From Eublepharis macularius (lineage: Eukaryota; Chordata; Lepidosauria; Squamata; Eublepharidae), in assembly GCF_028583425.1 (NCBI RefSeq), contig NC_072791.1, forward strand, positions 198,252,311 to 198,316,310: a stretch of 64,000 bases of DNA, in the 5' to 3' direction. Made by a program: the position numbers and the translations under genes. This document shows positions 10,601 to 22,735 of the stretch, piece by piece. The notes beneath the pieces were generated by a model that saw nothing but the letters and a program-made list of their open reading frames with translations, did no database searches and was not told the origin of the DNA. Positions within the stretch are counted from its first letter, which is position 1; every line of letters starts with the position of its first letter.

Positions 10601-12208
10601 TAACACGAATAGAATTTTCTAAATTAAGAATAAGGACGCAAGATGAGCTGTCTCCAAGTTACGATTGGTTTCAATATAGACAGATTAGAGATCTTTATAA
10701 CTCGGATTGTGCGAAGGGAGGGATAAGAATGAAGAATTCGGAATTAGAGGAGGTAATCCTACAAGAGGATAAAAAGGAAATTTCTAAGGCTTATAAAGTG
10801 TTGTTAAAATGGTACACTGAAGATGAGACAGTTAAAGTGCAAATGGTGAAGTGGACTATAAACTTTAATAAAGAAATAACAATGGAGGTGTGGGAATACT
10901 TGTGGAAAAATACGTTGAAGATCACGACGTACTAATATCAAAGAGAATGTCTATAAAATGATTTACCGTTGGTATCTGACACCAAAGAAAATTGCGCTAG
11001 GGAATTTGAACACGTCTAATAAATGCTGGAAATGTAAAAAGCATGAAGGATCTTTGTATCACATGTGGTGGACTTGTGAGGTAGCTAGGCAGTACTGGGG
11101 GGAAATAACAAGAGTGATAAGTGAGATTTTACAATTTCAAATAAATAAGAACCCAGAACTCCTGCTACTGAACTTGGGAATGGAGGACATTCCAGCACAA
11201 TATAGGACATTGTTATTTTACATGACAGCAGCGGCCAGACTTTTGTATGCGCAAAAGTGGAAAGTGCAAGAAGTGCCAACTATCGAGGACTGGATTTACA
11301 AATTGCTGTACATGGCGGAAATGGACAAAATGACAAGGAAACTGAGAGACCTTGATCCAGGACAGTTTAACACGGACTGGGAGAAGCTGAAACAATATTT
11401 GCTGAAAAAATGGGAAGTGGGAGGAGAACTGTGGCAGTTTGAAAATTACTGAAACACAATAAAAGAAGAGGGAGGTGACTTTACCGGGGACTGGAGAGTT
11501 AAATGAGAATTTCTAAGCAATTATTTTAGTTGACTATTACATCTAGTATTAAGTAATAGAGGTGATATTACAAGAATCATAAAGATGGAAACTAACTAAT
11601 TTCATTTCTGACAGATAATTGTATAATGGAGAAATTATATAATTATAATTAAAATAGAATGAATATAAGTAAGGTGGAAAGAAATATATAGTAACATATA
11701 GAAGATAAGTTAAATTGATTGACTTATACTGTAGGCATATTGTGTTTACAGCAGTACTTAGAAATGTGCAGATTATGGGTCAAATTGATTGATCATTTTT
11801 GGTAGATAGCTGTATAATGGAGAAACTATACAATTAAAATAGTATGAAGATAAGATATGTAGAAGGAAGTAAAGAGTAACATACAGAGTATAAGTTAAAT
11901 TGATTGACTTATATTGAAGGTATATAATGTGAGTATTAAAATTAGACAAATGATTATTATTATAAAGAATATATGCCAGAAATGTAATATTTAGTTGATA
12001 TAGATAAGCTTAGAAGAGAGTGAAAGTATATGTATAAGATAGAATAAGTTTGAAATGAGTAGGGGAAAAACGGACAAGGGGTTGGAAAGCTGTTGGAAGT
12101 CAACAAAAGGGGGGAAGGGAGGGGGTTAGAACAGGGACATTGAAAGGAAATTGATTGTATTGATTATATTGATTTCTAATCCAATAAAAATTTTGTTTTT
12201 TTAAAAAA
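10601..12208 (+). mobile_element. 5'-truncated L1 inserted in the L2
   Basis: The 6-bp repeat TAAAGA (10595-10600 and 12209-12214) brackets this block. Removing it restores the L2 frame across the RT entry (QSLLK joins NPSLDP). It encodes the last part of an L1 ORF2: 10601-10933 in one frame, then, after a frameshift near 10928, 10943-11452 with MIYRWYLTPKKIAL and the Cys-rich motif CWKCKKHEGSLYHMWWTC. A 750-bp AT-rich 3' UTR and AATAAA-like sequence with an A run end it. The L1 subfamily differs from the one at 1716-8642. Confidence 0.88.
11612..11935 (+). repeat. Diverged tandem duplication in the L1 3' UTR
   Basis: Two copies about 190 bp apart share TGTATAATGGAGAAA (near 11631 and 11811) and TAAGTTAAATTGATTGACTT (near 11707 and 11892). 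Copy divergence suggests the duplication predates this insertion. Confidence 0.7.
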
Positions 12209-12764
12209 TAAAGAACCCATCACTGGATCCTGCTGATCCAGCCAATTATCACCCAGTTTCGAATATTCCATTCCTGGGTAAGGTAATTGAGAGGGCAGTA
12301 GCGGAACAGCTGCAGGTATACCTGGGTGATGCCTCTATCCTGGATCCATTCCAGTCCAGCTTCAGGCCTGGCCATGGTACAGAGACGGCTCTGGTTGCCC
12401 TCACAGATGATCTGCGGCGACACCTGGACCGGAGTGGGTCAGCACTGCTGATACTTTTAGATCTTACAGCAGCATTTGACATGGTCAATCATAATCTTCT
12501 GACCCACTGCCTTGCCGATGTGGGGATTCGTGGAACAGCCCTGCAATGGCTGAACTCCTTCCTTCACAATCTAGGACAGAGGGTGGCACTCGGGAAACAG
12601 ATGTCTGCTTACCATTCTTTGGTATGTGGCATCCCTCAGGGGGCGATTCTTTCCCCGATGCTATTTAACATCTATATGTGCCCCCTTGCCCGGTTAGCCC
12701 GCAGCTTTGGGCTAGGTTGTCACCGGTATGCGGATGACACTCAGCTCTATCTGCTGATGGATGG

Positions 12765-13366
12765 TGTTATGACTTTTACTTTCTTTAGGGTAGATTTTTC
12801 TTTTAATCTATCCCTTAACCCTCTGGGTAGTCTGCTGCCACCAGGAATATTTTATTCCAAGATATTTTATTTAAATTTTCCCTTTGGTAACGTTCCTAAG
12901 CGTCAGGCTCCTTCGTGGTTCTATGTGGCCCTGAAGATAGGAATGGGATATAGCAATAACAGCTACACTGGGATATAACAAAACAAAAATAAACTTTTAT
13001 TTAGTCAAGAAGCGTATCGGTTTCATAAACTTAGTTCTCGGTTCTTAAAGTTACTTCATTTACTCTCATTCACACAGCTGGCCTCTCTTTCCCTGACTGA
13101 GTGTCCTTTCACAAACATGCTCAGTTCAGGTTCCACACAGGTTATATTTCTCTCATAAACACTTCAACATATTCAGGCAGCACACAGCTAGCCTGTTTTC
13201 TTCTGACTAAAAATTTTCTCTCTACTCTCAGTCTCAAACTGCATTCACTCCGCCCACCCTCTCAGTCCTCAACCAATCATATCACTCACTCATCCATCTC
13301 CTTCACCCCCCACTCTTCACCTATCTCATCAAGCATTTAAAGATACATTTACTTGGAATCATTACA
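12765..13366. mobile_element. Solo LTR in the L2 (602 bp, 5-bp TSD)
   Basis: It begins TGTTATGA and ends TCATTACA, which are imperfect inverted ends of the TG...CA type. GATGG repeats flank it at 12760-12764 and 13367-13371. Excision rejoins the L2 frame immediately after its YADD box (LLMDG then QSD). An AATAAA occurs near 12986 and a CCAAT near 13273. Orientation is unclear because neither strand shows a convincing TATA and poly-A order. There is no coding content. It is unlike the GC-rich LTRs at 3127 and 33888. Confidence 0.82.
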
Positions 13367-14704
13367 GATGGCCAGTCTGATCTTGCTTTGGATTCCTTGG
13401 TCAAGGGTCTTGAGGCTGTGACGGTATGGTTACATCAGAGTCACCTAAAATTGAATCCCCTGAAGACAGAGGTTCTGTGTCTGGATCATGGGGCAATCAA
13501 GCTGGGAACCGGCTCCCAGCCCTCGATGGGGTAGAATTGAAACCTTCACTGATGGTGAGGAGTCTGGGTGTGACCTTGGATGCCACACTTTCAATGGAGG
13601 CCCAGGTCATGACTGTTGCCAGGTCTGCCTTTTTTCATCTTTGACAGGGCAGGCAACTGGCGCCCTATGTTTCAGCCCAGGACCTGGCCACAGTAATTCA
13701 TGCAATGGTCACCTCCAGGCTAGACTACTGCAACTCACTCTATCCTGGACTGCCCTTGGGCCTGACCCGGAAGTTACAGCTGATCCAGAATGCAGCGGCA
13801 CGCGTTCTTACCGGAAAGCCCATCCAAGCGCACATTCATCATGTGCTGTGCCAGCTGCACTGGCTTCCAGTGGAGTTCCAGATCCAGTTCAAGGTGTTAA
13901 CCTTGGTATTTAAAGCCCTTCATGGACTGGGACCTCCATACCTGCGGGACCGCCTCCTCCATTACGTCCCGTGCAGGGTGTTGTGCTCTGCAGACAAGCA
14001 ACTCCTGGTGGTCCCTGGCCCAAAGGACATCCATCTGGCCTCAACCAGGGCGAGGGCTTTTTCTGCCCTGGCCCTGGCCTGGTGGAATGCTCTCCCGCTG
14101 GAGATCTGGGCTCTGTGGGACCTGTTACAGTTTTGCAGGGCTTGTAAAACGGAGATGTTCTGCTGGGCCTTTGGCTGAGTGCCAGCGAGTGTCCTTCTTC
14201 TTCCATCTAAGACCACCATTTCTTCCGGAGCTGCCCTCAGCCATCTGCCATGCCTGTATACGGACTCCCAATATTTGTTTAAATAGCCTGCTCCTGGACT
14301 ATTTTAATCATTTTAAAAAAATATTATTGATTTTATGTTGCTGTGATTTTAATGTATTTTTAATGTTAGCCACCCTTAGGCCATCTGTGGGGAGGGGAGG
14401 GTATAAAATAAATAAATAAATAAATAAATAAAAATGTTATTGTGAGCTTTTGAGCTGCTTGATGTCTGTGGACAGGACCATTTAGGGGGTGCTCAATAGG
14501 TTTTCTCAGTTGCATTTTTTTCAAGAAAGTAATTTGTATAAAACTATGCCCCTCTTGAGGTCTGTGCCCAAGGCGGCTGCCTAGTTGGTCTAATGGTAGC
14601 ACCGGCCCTGTCTATAGTTATGGCAAAAAGAAATGGGGAAAGGGGACAGCGATGGTTGTTGTGGGTTTTCCGGGCTGTATTGCCGTGGTCTTGGCATTGT
14701 AGTT

Positions 14705-14745
14705 CCTGACGTTTTGCCAGCAGCTGTGGCTGGCATCTTCAGAGG
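14705..14745 (-). ncRNA. Hammerhead ribozyme motif, core mutated (left arm)
   Basis: Read on the minus strand: CCT (stem I), CTGAAGA core, GCCAGC/GCTGGC stem II, then CAAAAC instead of CGAAAC, then GTC and AGG. The G12-equivalent base is A, which should abolish or strongly reduce cleavage. Confidence 0.65.
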
Positions 14746-14807
14746 TGTAGCACCAAAAGATAGAGATCTCTCAGTGTCACCACTGATCTCTATCCTTTGG
14801 TGCTACA

Positions 14808-14848
14808 CCTCTGAAGGTGCCAGCCACAGCTGCTGGCGAAACGTCAGG
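14808..14848 (+). ncRNA. Hammerhead ribozyme motif, core mutated (right arm)
   Basis: CCT, CTGAAGG (A9 of the core replaced by G), GCCAGC/GCTGGC stem II, GAAAC, GTC and AGG. This arm keeps GAAA but has lost the CTGANGA box, so it is probably inactive. Confidence 0.65.
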
Positions 14849-16060
14849 AACTACAATGCCAAGACCACGGCAATACAGCCCGGAAAACCCACAACCATCA
14901 TTCTCCGGCCGTGAAAGCCTTCGACAATACAAAGGGGACAGCCTTGTCTAGTTCCCCTTGCTATATGGATATCTATCAAATGTACATTGCTGGTCCTAAC
15001 TGTAGCTTTTGTAGAAAGATAAAGAGCATTAATGGCATTTTAGAATTGGTCGCCAAAACCCATTTTTGAAGTAAAAGTTTTAGATATGGTATTTCCACTT
15101 AATTGAATGCCTTCTCTATATCAAAGGCCAGAAGTAATGCAGGGATTTTGTATGCTTCACAGAAATTAATTATAGTTAAAGTGTTACGTGTATTGTCAAA
15201 AAGATTCCTTATTGGCATAAAGCCAGTCTGGTCAAGGTGAATGTAGTTGGTTATTTAAATTTAGACAATCTTTTGGCAAATATGCTGGTAAAGATCTTTT
15301 GGTCTTGATTCAGTAAGGGTATTGGTTGCGAAGATTTACTATTTGTAATATCGTTGTCCTTTTTTGGAGTAACTACTATTTCAGCCTCTGACCCAGATAG
15401 AGGGATGCTACCTCCTATCATAACAGAGTTGCATGTGGCAGTTAGTAGGTGAATGTATTTTTTTGTAAAAATTTGGCAGGGAATCCATCCCTGTCTGAAG
15501 CTTTGTTATTTTTTTCAAGGATTTGATAGTGACTGTACCATCTTCTGTTGTGATTGGTTGGTCAAGATATTGTTTATGTTCTTGTGAGTTTTTTTGCAAA
15601 TAATTTCCTGTGACGATAAATAATTTAAAATATGATTAGTGTCAGGATTGTCTGATGTACAAATGGTTTGGTAGTATTTACAGAATTAGTTTGAGTTTTT
15701 CCTGGGTGCCTTTAATAGCTTGTATAGAATGTGAGGAGGTTTTTTCCTTTAATTTTCAAGCAAGTAAGTTTATAGATTGGGTGGCCTTTTTGTGTTCATC
15801 TTCTAGTTTTCTTATTCTAGGTATCATTTCATTTCTAATGTTTTATTTTTGCTCTTCATGACAGGAGGCAATGGAGATTAATTTCCCTCTAAGTACCACT
15901 TCCATAGCATCCTACACGTGGATTTGAGGAATGCCACATAGTTTGTTTCTATTGTTTAATTTTTAAAGAGACTTCAGAAGAAATTTATTTGTTAAATAAA
16001 AGTGATTTATTTAGTTTTCAATTTGTTTGATGTCATTTATTCTCAGTGTACATTCTGTTC

Positions 16061-16667
16061 AAGCATAGTCTGTCCACAACTTGTCACCAATCCTTGATGT
16101 AAGAGTTTGACTAATTAATTTAGGAGATAAAAATATGTAATTTAGAAGATAAGAATATGTAATTAATCCTTGTGTATATATTGTGGATAGAAGAGAAGTA
16201 TGTATAGTCTGTTACCAGTGGGTTTTGAAGATGTCACTAGATCAATAGATAAAGCCTAAGAGCCATTAATTGATCTTAGCAGCTTAGTAACTGTATTGTT
16301 AATTTTAATTGCTTTGACACAATAGGAAGTAAAATTTAAAAGTTCATTCAGAGAGGAGTGATACAAATGTTTACTGCTGCTGACACATTGATTTACCCGT
16401 GCTGAACGAAAGCAGAATTGAAAGCCAAGAGAATCGTGCACTCTGCATGAAGACAGCTCGCCAGGTTGTTTTGATCTACAAGCAGCTCTCCACACTGAAA
16501 GCAGTGAAAGCAGCTTTCTCAGTAATCATGCTTTGCGGTATTATCCAATAAAATTTTTAAAGTTTGTATATGTACACTCACACATTATGCAATGCATTTA
16601 TATTTTGTATCACTTTCATATTTATCAAAATACTTAATTTCACAGGTCAAGGGATGGCGTCACGGAA
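16061..16667. other. AT-rich sequence, nothing recognised
   Basis: No frame, splice-bounded exon or repeat end is recognised. The short minus frame 16495-16256 shows no family features. Confidence 0.4.
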
Positions 16668-16868
16668 ATATAAATAATAATAATAACTGTGCTTATATAC
16701 CGCTCTTCTACACATATTAGTGCCTCACCCAGAGCAGTGAACAAGTTAGTGTTATTCTTATCCCCACAATGGAGCTGGGGCTGAGAGTAGTGGCTGACCC
16801 AAGGCCACCTACTGAGCTCATGTCAGTAGTGGGATTCAAACCAGTAGACTGCTGATTATGGTTTAGAA
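16668..16868 (-). mobile_element. tRNA-derived SINE, family B
   Basis: Minus-oriented SINE. The + strand begins with (ATA)n, then GCTTATATACCGCTCTTCTA, then GGCTGAGAGTAGTGGCTGACC, then the inverted tRNA B-box region (GGGATTCAAACC). The same order occurs at 36056, 44497 and, reversed, at 56440. Confidence 0.75.
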
Positions 16869-17862
16869 CACATACTTAGTGAAACATATGCATTCTAAAT
16901 AACGCTGTATGAACTTCACTGTAGTTCTTTTTCTAGTACGGTGTATAACTGGTGCTTCTTTATCTTTGACAGCCAATTAAAAATAGTGAACAGTATCAGA
17001 TAAATGTTCTGTAATTGTTAGCAGAGACCAAGGATGACCTGGTCATGTAACTTTTCCTGTCATTTTTACTATCCATATCTCTTACCTTGCAGCTGGGCAT
17101 AGTGGTACTTTTGGCTAGGTAGAATGTCACATGATTGGAAATAGTAAAAAAGAATTAAATTATGATTGGTTTGATATTTATCTATGTTATCATATGAAAA
17201 GATCTTAGATTTCCGCATAAGATAATATATAAAAATGGTAATCCAAATAGCAGATCAGGGTTTTGGCCAAAAGAAATCTCATGAAGATCTAGGCAGGAAA
17301 CTTATCCTTGTAATATGTGCTACGGTAACTTGAATGCATTTCATCATTAATCTGATGGAGTTAGATTTCATTAAAAAATGTTAGGAAACTTAATTCTTGT
17401 GTTCATCTGTTCTATTTTTCTATGTTTTATTTAAATAATCATTTATATTTTGATACATCAGTTAATGAAAAAGACTAGCGTTTGTTAATGAAAGAAGCCA
17501 TTAAACTCTTAGGAGAAATCTGTCTCCTGGTTGGGAGAGTGCGACAAAAACATCCAATCTGTTTATTTTGTACTGACAAATAGTTTCTCTAAAACAGAGA
17601 AACGTGTTTTCAGTTCTCACTTGAAGGTTTCAAGCTGCTCAAGATTTAAGATAAAACTACTGAGTATTTAATACTTTTTAATTAATGATTAAAAGTTATG
17701 TTTAATATTTATGCCTAATATGATTATAGAAGCAATACTGTTTGAATTATATATATACTTATTTGAGTTGGATTGTTAGTAAAATTACAATTTTATGAAA
17801 TTTTTACCTTTTTATAACATTGCAACATTGTACTACAAAAGTTTTAAGTTTTGCATGAAGAG
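16869..17862. other. AT-rich sequence left of the satellite, nothing recognised
   Basis: About 1 kb without coding potential or recognisable repeat structure. It ends with GTTGCCAAAAA, which recurs right of the satellite. Confidence 0.4.
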
Positions 17863-18070
17863 GTTGCCAAAAATAAACACCCCCATCCCCCCCATCCCGG
17901 CGGCGGGCGGCGGGCGGCGGGCGGCGGGCGGCGGGCGGCGGGCGGCGGGCGGCGGGCGGCGGGCGGCGGGCGGCGGGCGGCGGGCGGCGGGCGGCGGGCG
18001 GCGGGCGGCGGGCGGCGGGCGGCGGGCGGCGGGCGGCGGGCACGCGGGCACGCGGGCACGCGGGCACGCG

Positions 18071-18750
<680 letters not shown>

Positions 18751-19002
18751 CAGAGACAGAGACAGAGACAGAGACAGAGACAGAGACAGAGACAGAGACA
18801 GAGACAGAGACAGCCAGGCCCCCGGGGGTCGCGGCTGCGCCGCTCCCCCCGACGCCCCCCGCCCCGCCTGACATGGTCTATTTGGGCTCGTTGCCAAAAA
18901 AAACCTAATGGGGCACAATAACATATTTGAAATTTGGATATACTATAATTATTAACAGGTAACCCAGATGATTTGCAATTGTTTAGCTTTTCCCCACATC
19001 AT

Positions 19003-19440
19003 TCATTCATTCATTCATAGCCCTCCTTTCTCACTGAGGCTCAAAGTAGATTACACAGTGTAAATTAATATGTTCTAAACAATATAATAGGGTATTGACT
19101 GCAGAAATCTGAATACAGAGCTGAAACAATGCTAAAACAAAACATAAGCAGTTTCATGCAACATATTTAATGGCACAGAAGCTAACCAGCAGGAGCTTAC
19201 CTACATCAACAGATAGTACCCAGTAGTATAGTACAGTCCCTCTATCACAAGTATCTTTCTGAGCCATTTCTCACAACATACCCTATTGCCTGTGTAAAAA
19301 ACCCCTCCAGAATAATTCAGTTTTGCATACTTTGTGGAAAGCCAGGGAGTGAAAGCTTTCCTGATCTCTTCAGGCAGGCCATTCCACAAGGTGGGGGCCA
19401 CCACAGAGAAAGCCCTTCCTGCAGATTCACCAATGCTCTG
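19003..19440 (-). mobile_element. L2-like LINE 3' end, minus strand
   Basis: The + strand starts with (ATTC)4, which reads as a simple 3' tail on the minus strand. Minus frame 19404-19201 contains APTLWNGLPEEIRKA, the C-terminal block of L2-type LINEs. It is 5'-truncated near 19440. Confidence 0.7.
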
Positions 19441-20284
19441 GAAATTACAGTAAGTTGTAATTCAGTACATTCTGGGTTGACATTTTCTGTCACCCATATT
19501 TGAAAATGTAAACAATAAATTACTAGCACTACTTAAATGTTTGAATTCCTGAGAAACCATGAACTATGATCTCAAGTTAGTGGGCAAATTAGCACGTGCA
19601 TAATTCCAGTGTGGGGATCACACATGAGAAACTTAAATTGTGCCATTTGTGAGCAATGTTAAAGATTAGGGATTTTCTCCTGTTTTTAAATACTCTTGGC
19701 CTCCCCCTCTCCCCATTATTAGATTGACAAGTGAGCAGAATTTACAGTTTTGTTCCAATCGGAGTATGGCATTGATCAAACAACCCAAGATGCAGGGAAG
19801 TAGGACAAGAAACCAAGACATCTCTGATCTTCGGTTTCTGGGGTGAAATACAAAAAAGTCTACACCCGCCTTTCAGTGACCAAATGCCGATAGCTACATA
19901 ATATGCGTCAAGTTCTTTTGTACCTTTTACTTCCTAATATTGATGTTTTCTTTGTCTTCTTTTCCCCCAGTCAAGTCTGAGCAGCAAGAGCAGCTTATTT
20001 GTTGATTGATTTTTTTTTTTTTGCTTTTCATTAGATCCCCCAGCAATATCTTTTGTTAAGCAGCTGGGTGGTCGAAAATGTGAATTTAATGCATTGATGT
20101 TCAGGCAGCCATGAATTCATGCAGGAGTTGCTGAATGCTTTGGACAGAGAAAACAAGAGAATGGACATGTTGGGCTTAGGGTATGTTGTTAAAAATAAGC
20201 CATAGATCAGCATTGGCCAGAGCCACAGGAGGTCTATTCACAGGGTTCTTTAGGATGTTGAAAGCCACTCTCCGTTAGAACCGA
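19441..20284. other. No recognised feature
   Basis: Non-coding sequence with no family features seen. Confidence 0.4.
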
Positions 20285-20479
20285 ACCAGATGTGACAGTG
20301 GCCACGGATCCTTCCCATGGCTGCTACTGCCATTTTAAAAGCAGTTGTAGTTCTTTAAAAATTGTCGCAAGGCCCTGTTCCCAATTGCATGTGCAGTGTT
20401 GCTGCCCCTGGAGTTCTTGTTTCCTCTTGTGCCTTTTCAAGTGCCAAAACAGCAATGGAGGGCTGTTTCTCGCACCTTA

Positions 20480-20697
20480 AAATAATAACATAATAACATT
20501 TGACTTATATACCACCCTTCAGGACAACTTAGTGCCCACACTCAGAGAGGTTTACCATGTGTGTTGTTATTATCCTTATGATACTCACCCTGTGAGGTGG
20601 GTGGGGTTGAGAGAGCACTGAGACAGCTGCAACTGACCCAAAGTCACCCAGCTGGCTCCAAGCAGAGGAATGGAGGATCATACCTCATGGGGGGGTG
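20480..20697 (-). mobile_element. tRNA-derived SINE, family A
   Basis: Minus-oriented. The + strand has ATAACATTTGACTTATATAC, CACCCTTCAGGACAACTTAG and TGTGAGGTGGGTGGGGTTGA, then CAAAGTCACCCAGCTGGCT. It is the same family as 45538-45793, which keeps the tRNA-like head. Confidence 0.75.
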
Positions 20698-20725
20698 GAA
20701 TAAGAGCTCCTGAAGCTCCCGTGCT

Positions 20726-20881
20726 ATAGGCTGATTCCACACACATTGGATAATGCACTTTCAATGCACTTTATCAATCGTTTGAGGTGGATTTTTTGTT
20801 CCGTGCACAAAAAAATCCATTCCAAATGATCTGTAAAGAGGATTGGAAGTGCGTTATCCAATGTGTGTGGAATCAGCCTAT
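20726..20881. mobile_element. Palindromic MITE (terminal inverted repeat GGCTGATTCCACACA)
   Basis: Inverted arms of about 35 bp (ATAGGCTGATTCCACACACA and its complement) plus subterminal AAAAAATCCA matches. There is no coding sequence. The ends resemble those of 26181-26353. Confidence 0.75.
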
Positions 20882-21059
20882 ATGTGTGACCTGGATCGAG
20901 GCCTTGAAGTACAACTGCTTTTAAAATGGTGATGGCAGCCACAGAAAGAAACCCTCTCCCCTCTATCCAGATTTCCACTGTCAAAATTATTCATCTGTCT
21001 GATTGGGTTCCATCTCCACATTACAAAGTCCTTGTGTTTGTTGTATCAGACATATGGTA

Positions 21060-21344
21060 GGAGTTTTGTACCTCTCAGATGCATACCAGATCTTTTCTGT
21101 TTGTGTGACCACAACACATAGGGAGAAGTAGCTGTAGCGCCCCCCCCATGTTGTTTTTGTGTCTTGGTTCCATTGTGAAATTTATGTAAGTAACGTGATT
21201 TTTACAAAGGAGCCAATACTGGCTCCATGGGGTGGTTTGTAGATGTGAAAACAACATGGAGTGGTAAGTTAAAGCCACTTTCCCCTGCATGCTGTCGTCA
21301 CAAACAGAAGAGAGCCAGTGTGCATCTGGTAGGTACAAAACTCC
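21060..21344. mobile_element. Palindromic MITE (terminal inverted repeat GGAGTTTTGTACC)
   Basis: Arms of about 110 bp are imperfect reverse complements: GGAGTTTTGTACC, CAGATGCA, CTGTTTGTG and CATGTTGTTTT each recur inverted. No clear target duplication is visible. Confidence 0.7.
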
Positions 21345-22012
21345 CATCACATGCATGATGTAAATTCCTCATCTTGTTTCCCCAAAATCACAAGGACGCT
21401 GCAATGTGTAGATGGAGCTGCCGTGTTATGAAGCTCACACTTCAAATCCTGTGCAGGCCTTCTGTTCCCTTTCATATCCAAGACAAACTTTATCCTTTCC
21501 TCTCTCTGCCCTCACTAGCCAATATATCTGATATGCAGACATAGAATGAGGAAAGCTGACACTTTCAGATAGCTAATAAAAGGGACCAAGTTTATTTATT
21601 TACATCAATCACAAGGGGATCTGTGGCACCTGCAGGCCAAAACTCTGTTCCAAAACTACTTGTAGTGTGGGGCATTGGTGAATGTAGAAGACACAGGTCC
21701 CTCTTGTTTGCGCATCTCTGAATTTATGGGTGAAGCCACTCTGGCTATAAGCTGTGAGCCATCATATATGTACACTTCAAGCTCCTCCTTGCCAAACCTT
21801 CATTATGCTCATCTCAAACCCTGTCAGGCAGTTCTGACCACCAACCACAGACCTCCTGTATTTCTCTATGGGATTTCTGGTTATAAAAGGCACTGTGCTC
21901 CCAGCTCTGGCTTTCAGTTTTAGCAGACAGTGGAGTGGGAGAGAGCTGTTGCTTGCATTTGAGAGAGAGAAGGAGAGTGCATTGGAACTTGAATTTTTTC
22001 TGTGTGTTGTGG

Positions 22013-22232
22013 GGTGGGGCTCTACTCCCTCAGGTTTCAGGGCTACTGCCAGGCTCTGGGGCCAAGCTATTCTTTATTATTATTACCTTTCCTGCTGCCT
22101 GCTCAGGTCAGGTTTCTGGGAGTGGTGGGGTAGGGCTCTACCCACCCTCAGGTTCCAGGGCTGCTGCCAGGCTCTGGGGCCAAGCTATTCTTTATTATTA
22201 TTACCTGTCCTGCTGCCTGCTCAGGTCAGGTT
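22013..22232 (+). repeat. Tandem duplication, period about 119 bp
   Basis: Two copies share GCCAGGCTCTGGGGCCAAGC, TATTCTTTATTATTATTACC and CCTGCTGCCTGCTCAGGTCA. They sit inside a dispersed repeat; the part following them (22250-22345) resembles 28560-28640. Confidence 0.75.
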
Positions 22233-22309
22233 TCTTGACTAAACTTGGGTGATGGCTGGAGGAGAGCCTTCTGAACATTCCCTGCTAATATAGGCTCTCT
22301 AAGTCCCAA

Positions 22310-22735
22310 GGGGGCCATTCTGGCCCCGACGAACATCCAACCACGAACAGGTTCGTTAATGGGTCATGTTCGTTAATGTTCGTGAATCACTGTTCATGGA
22401 TGGCAACGAACAACGAATATCATGTTCGGGGGTTTTATTCCTGTTCATTCCCAGCTGCCTATACTGTCTGCATGCCGTTCCCCCAATGGTGCCGGGCGCA
22501 GCTAGGAATGCCACTGCCATGGCTACCAGGAATGCTGATGCCTTAGACATCAGCCACATACTCTTTTCCAGCAGCACTAGGTAGCATATGCTGGGAGCAG
22601 AGGTGACAAAGCACTCACAAGCAGACAGAGGAAGGGTGTGAGTGCAGGAATCAGAGAAAATATGTCAATAAGAAGTGAGCAGCAATGAGCCCCACCAGAA
22701 GCCACGGGCTCTGTCAGTTGTCCCACCTCTGCATG
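22310..22735. repeat. Dispersed repeat shared with 52856-53330
   Basis: 22452-22735 matches 52856-53330 apart from a MITE in the latter: TGTCTGCATGC, GGAATGCTG, CAGCCACATAC, AGCAGCAC, CACTCACAAGCAG and GAAGGGTGTGAGTGCAGG. The preceding part has repeated GTTCGT motifs. Class unknown. Confidence 0.6.

Larger units (their letters stand above)
9335..14435 (+). mobile_element. L2-type LINE, split by an L1 fragment and a solo LTR
   Basis: A degenerate + strand LINE in three blocks: 9335-10600, 12215-12764 and 13372-14435. Block 1 encodes the end of an endonuclease (GDISVYADD in place of the GDxN motif, then PWSDHLILRA) and the linker. Block 2 holds RT motifs: NYHPVSNIPFLGKV, PFQSSFRPGHGTETAL, LLDLTAAFDMVNH, GIPQGAILSPMLFNIYM and YADDTQLYL. 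Block 3 holds the C-terminal domain (LDYCNSLYPGLPLGL, LIQNAAARVLTG, LHWLPVEFQIQF). The 3' end is an (AAAT)n tail at 14405-14435. The 5' end is truncated near 9335. Several stops and frameshifts make it inactive. The domains match the L2 clade as I know it. Confidence 0.85.
14651..14930. mobile_element. Penelope-like palindrome, minimal copy (280 bp, 12-bp TSD)
   Basis: Two inverted arms of about 125 bp meet head to head near 14780. The 12-bp repeat AAAGGGGACAGC at 14639-14650 and 14931-14942 flanks it, and it interrupts the old L1. The arms match the terminal repeats of the Penelope-like element at 30322-31079, including the end GACAATAC. No coding sequence is left. Inverted partial repeats with 12-13 bp duplications are characteristic of Penelope-like insertions. 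Confidence 0.8.
14618..16060 (-). mobile_element. Old L1 ORF2 remnant, minus strand
   Basis: Minus-strand translation gives broken L1 RT pieces. At about 14950-14617 it reads RQGCPLSPFLFAI once the Penelope insert is ignored. Blocks near 15120, 15210 and 15480 correspond to motif A, the SGF region and the NxxxPGxDGxP block. A 63-codon open piece lies at 15599-15408. Many stops and indels make it much older than the L1 at 1716-8642. Boundaries are approximate. Confidence 0.75.
20285..20985. repeat. Split inverted repeat containing a SINE and a MITE
   Basis: The left arm (20290-20370, with GACAGTGG, TGGCTGC and CCATTTTAAAAGCAGTTGTA) is the reverse complement of 20905-20985 at moderate identity. 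Between the arms lie a SINE (20480-20697) and a smaller palindrome (20726-20881). This fits an old fold-back element later invaded by two others. Confidence 0.6.

Noticed and set aside
13705..14178. 157-codon frame as a host gene
   Set aside because: Its LDYCNSLY, NAAARVLTG and LHWLPVEF blocks are the L2 C-terminal domain.
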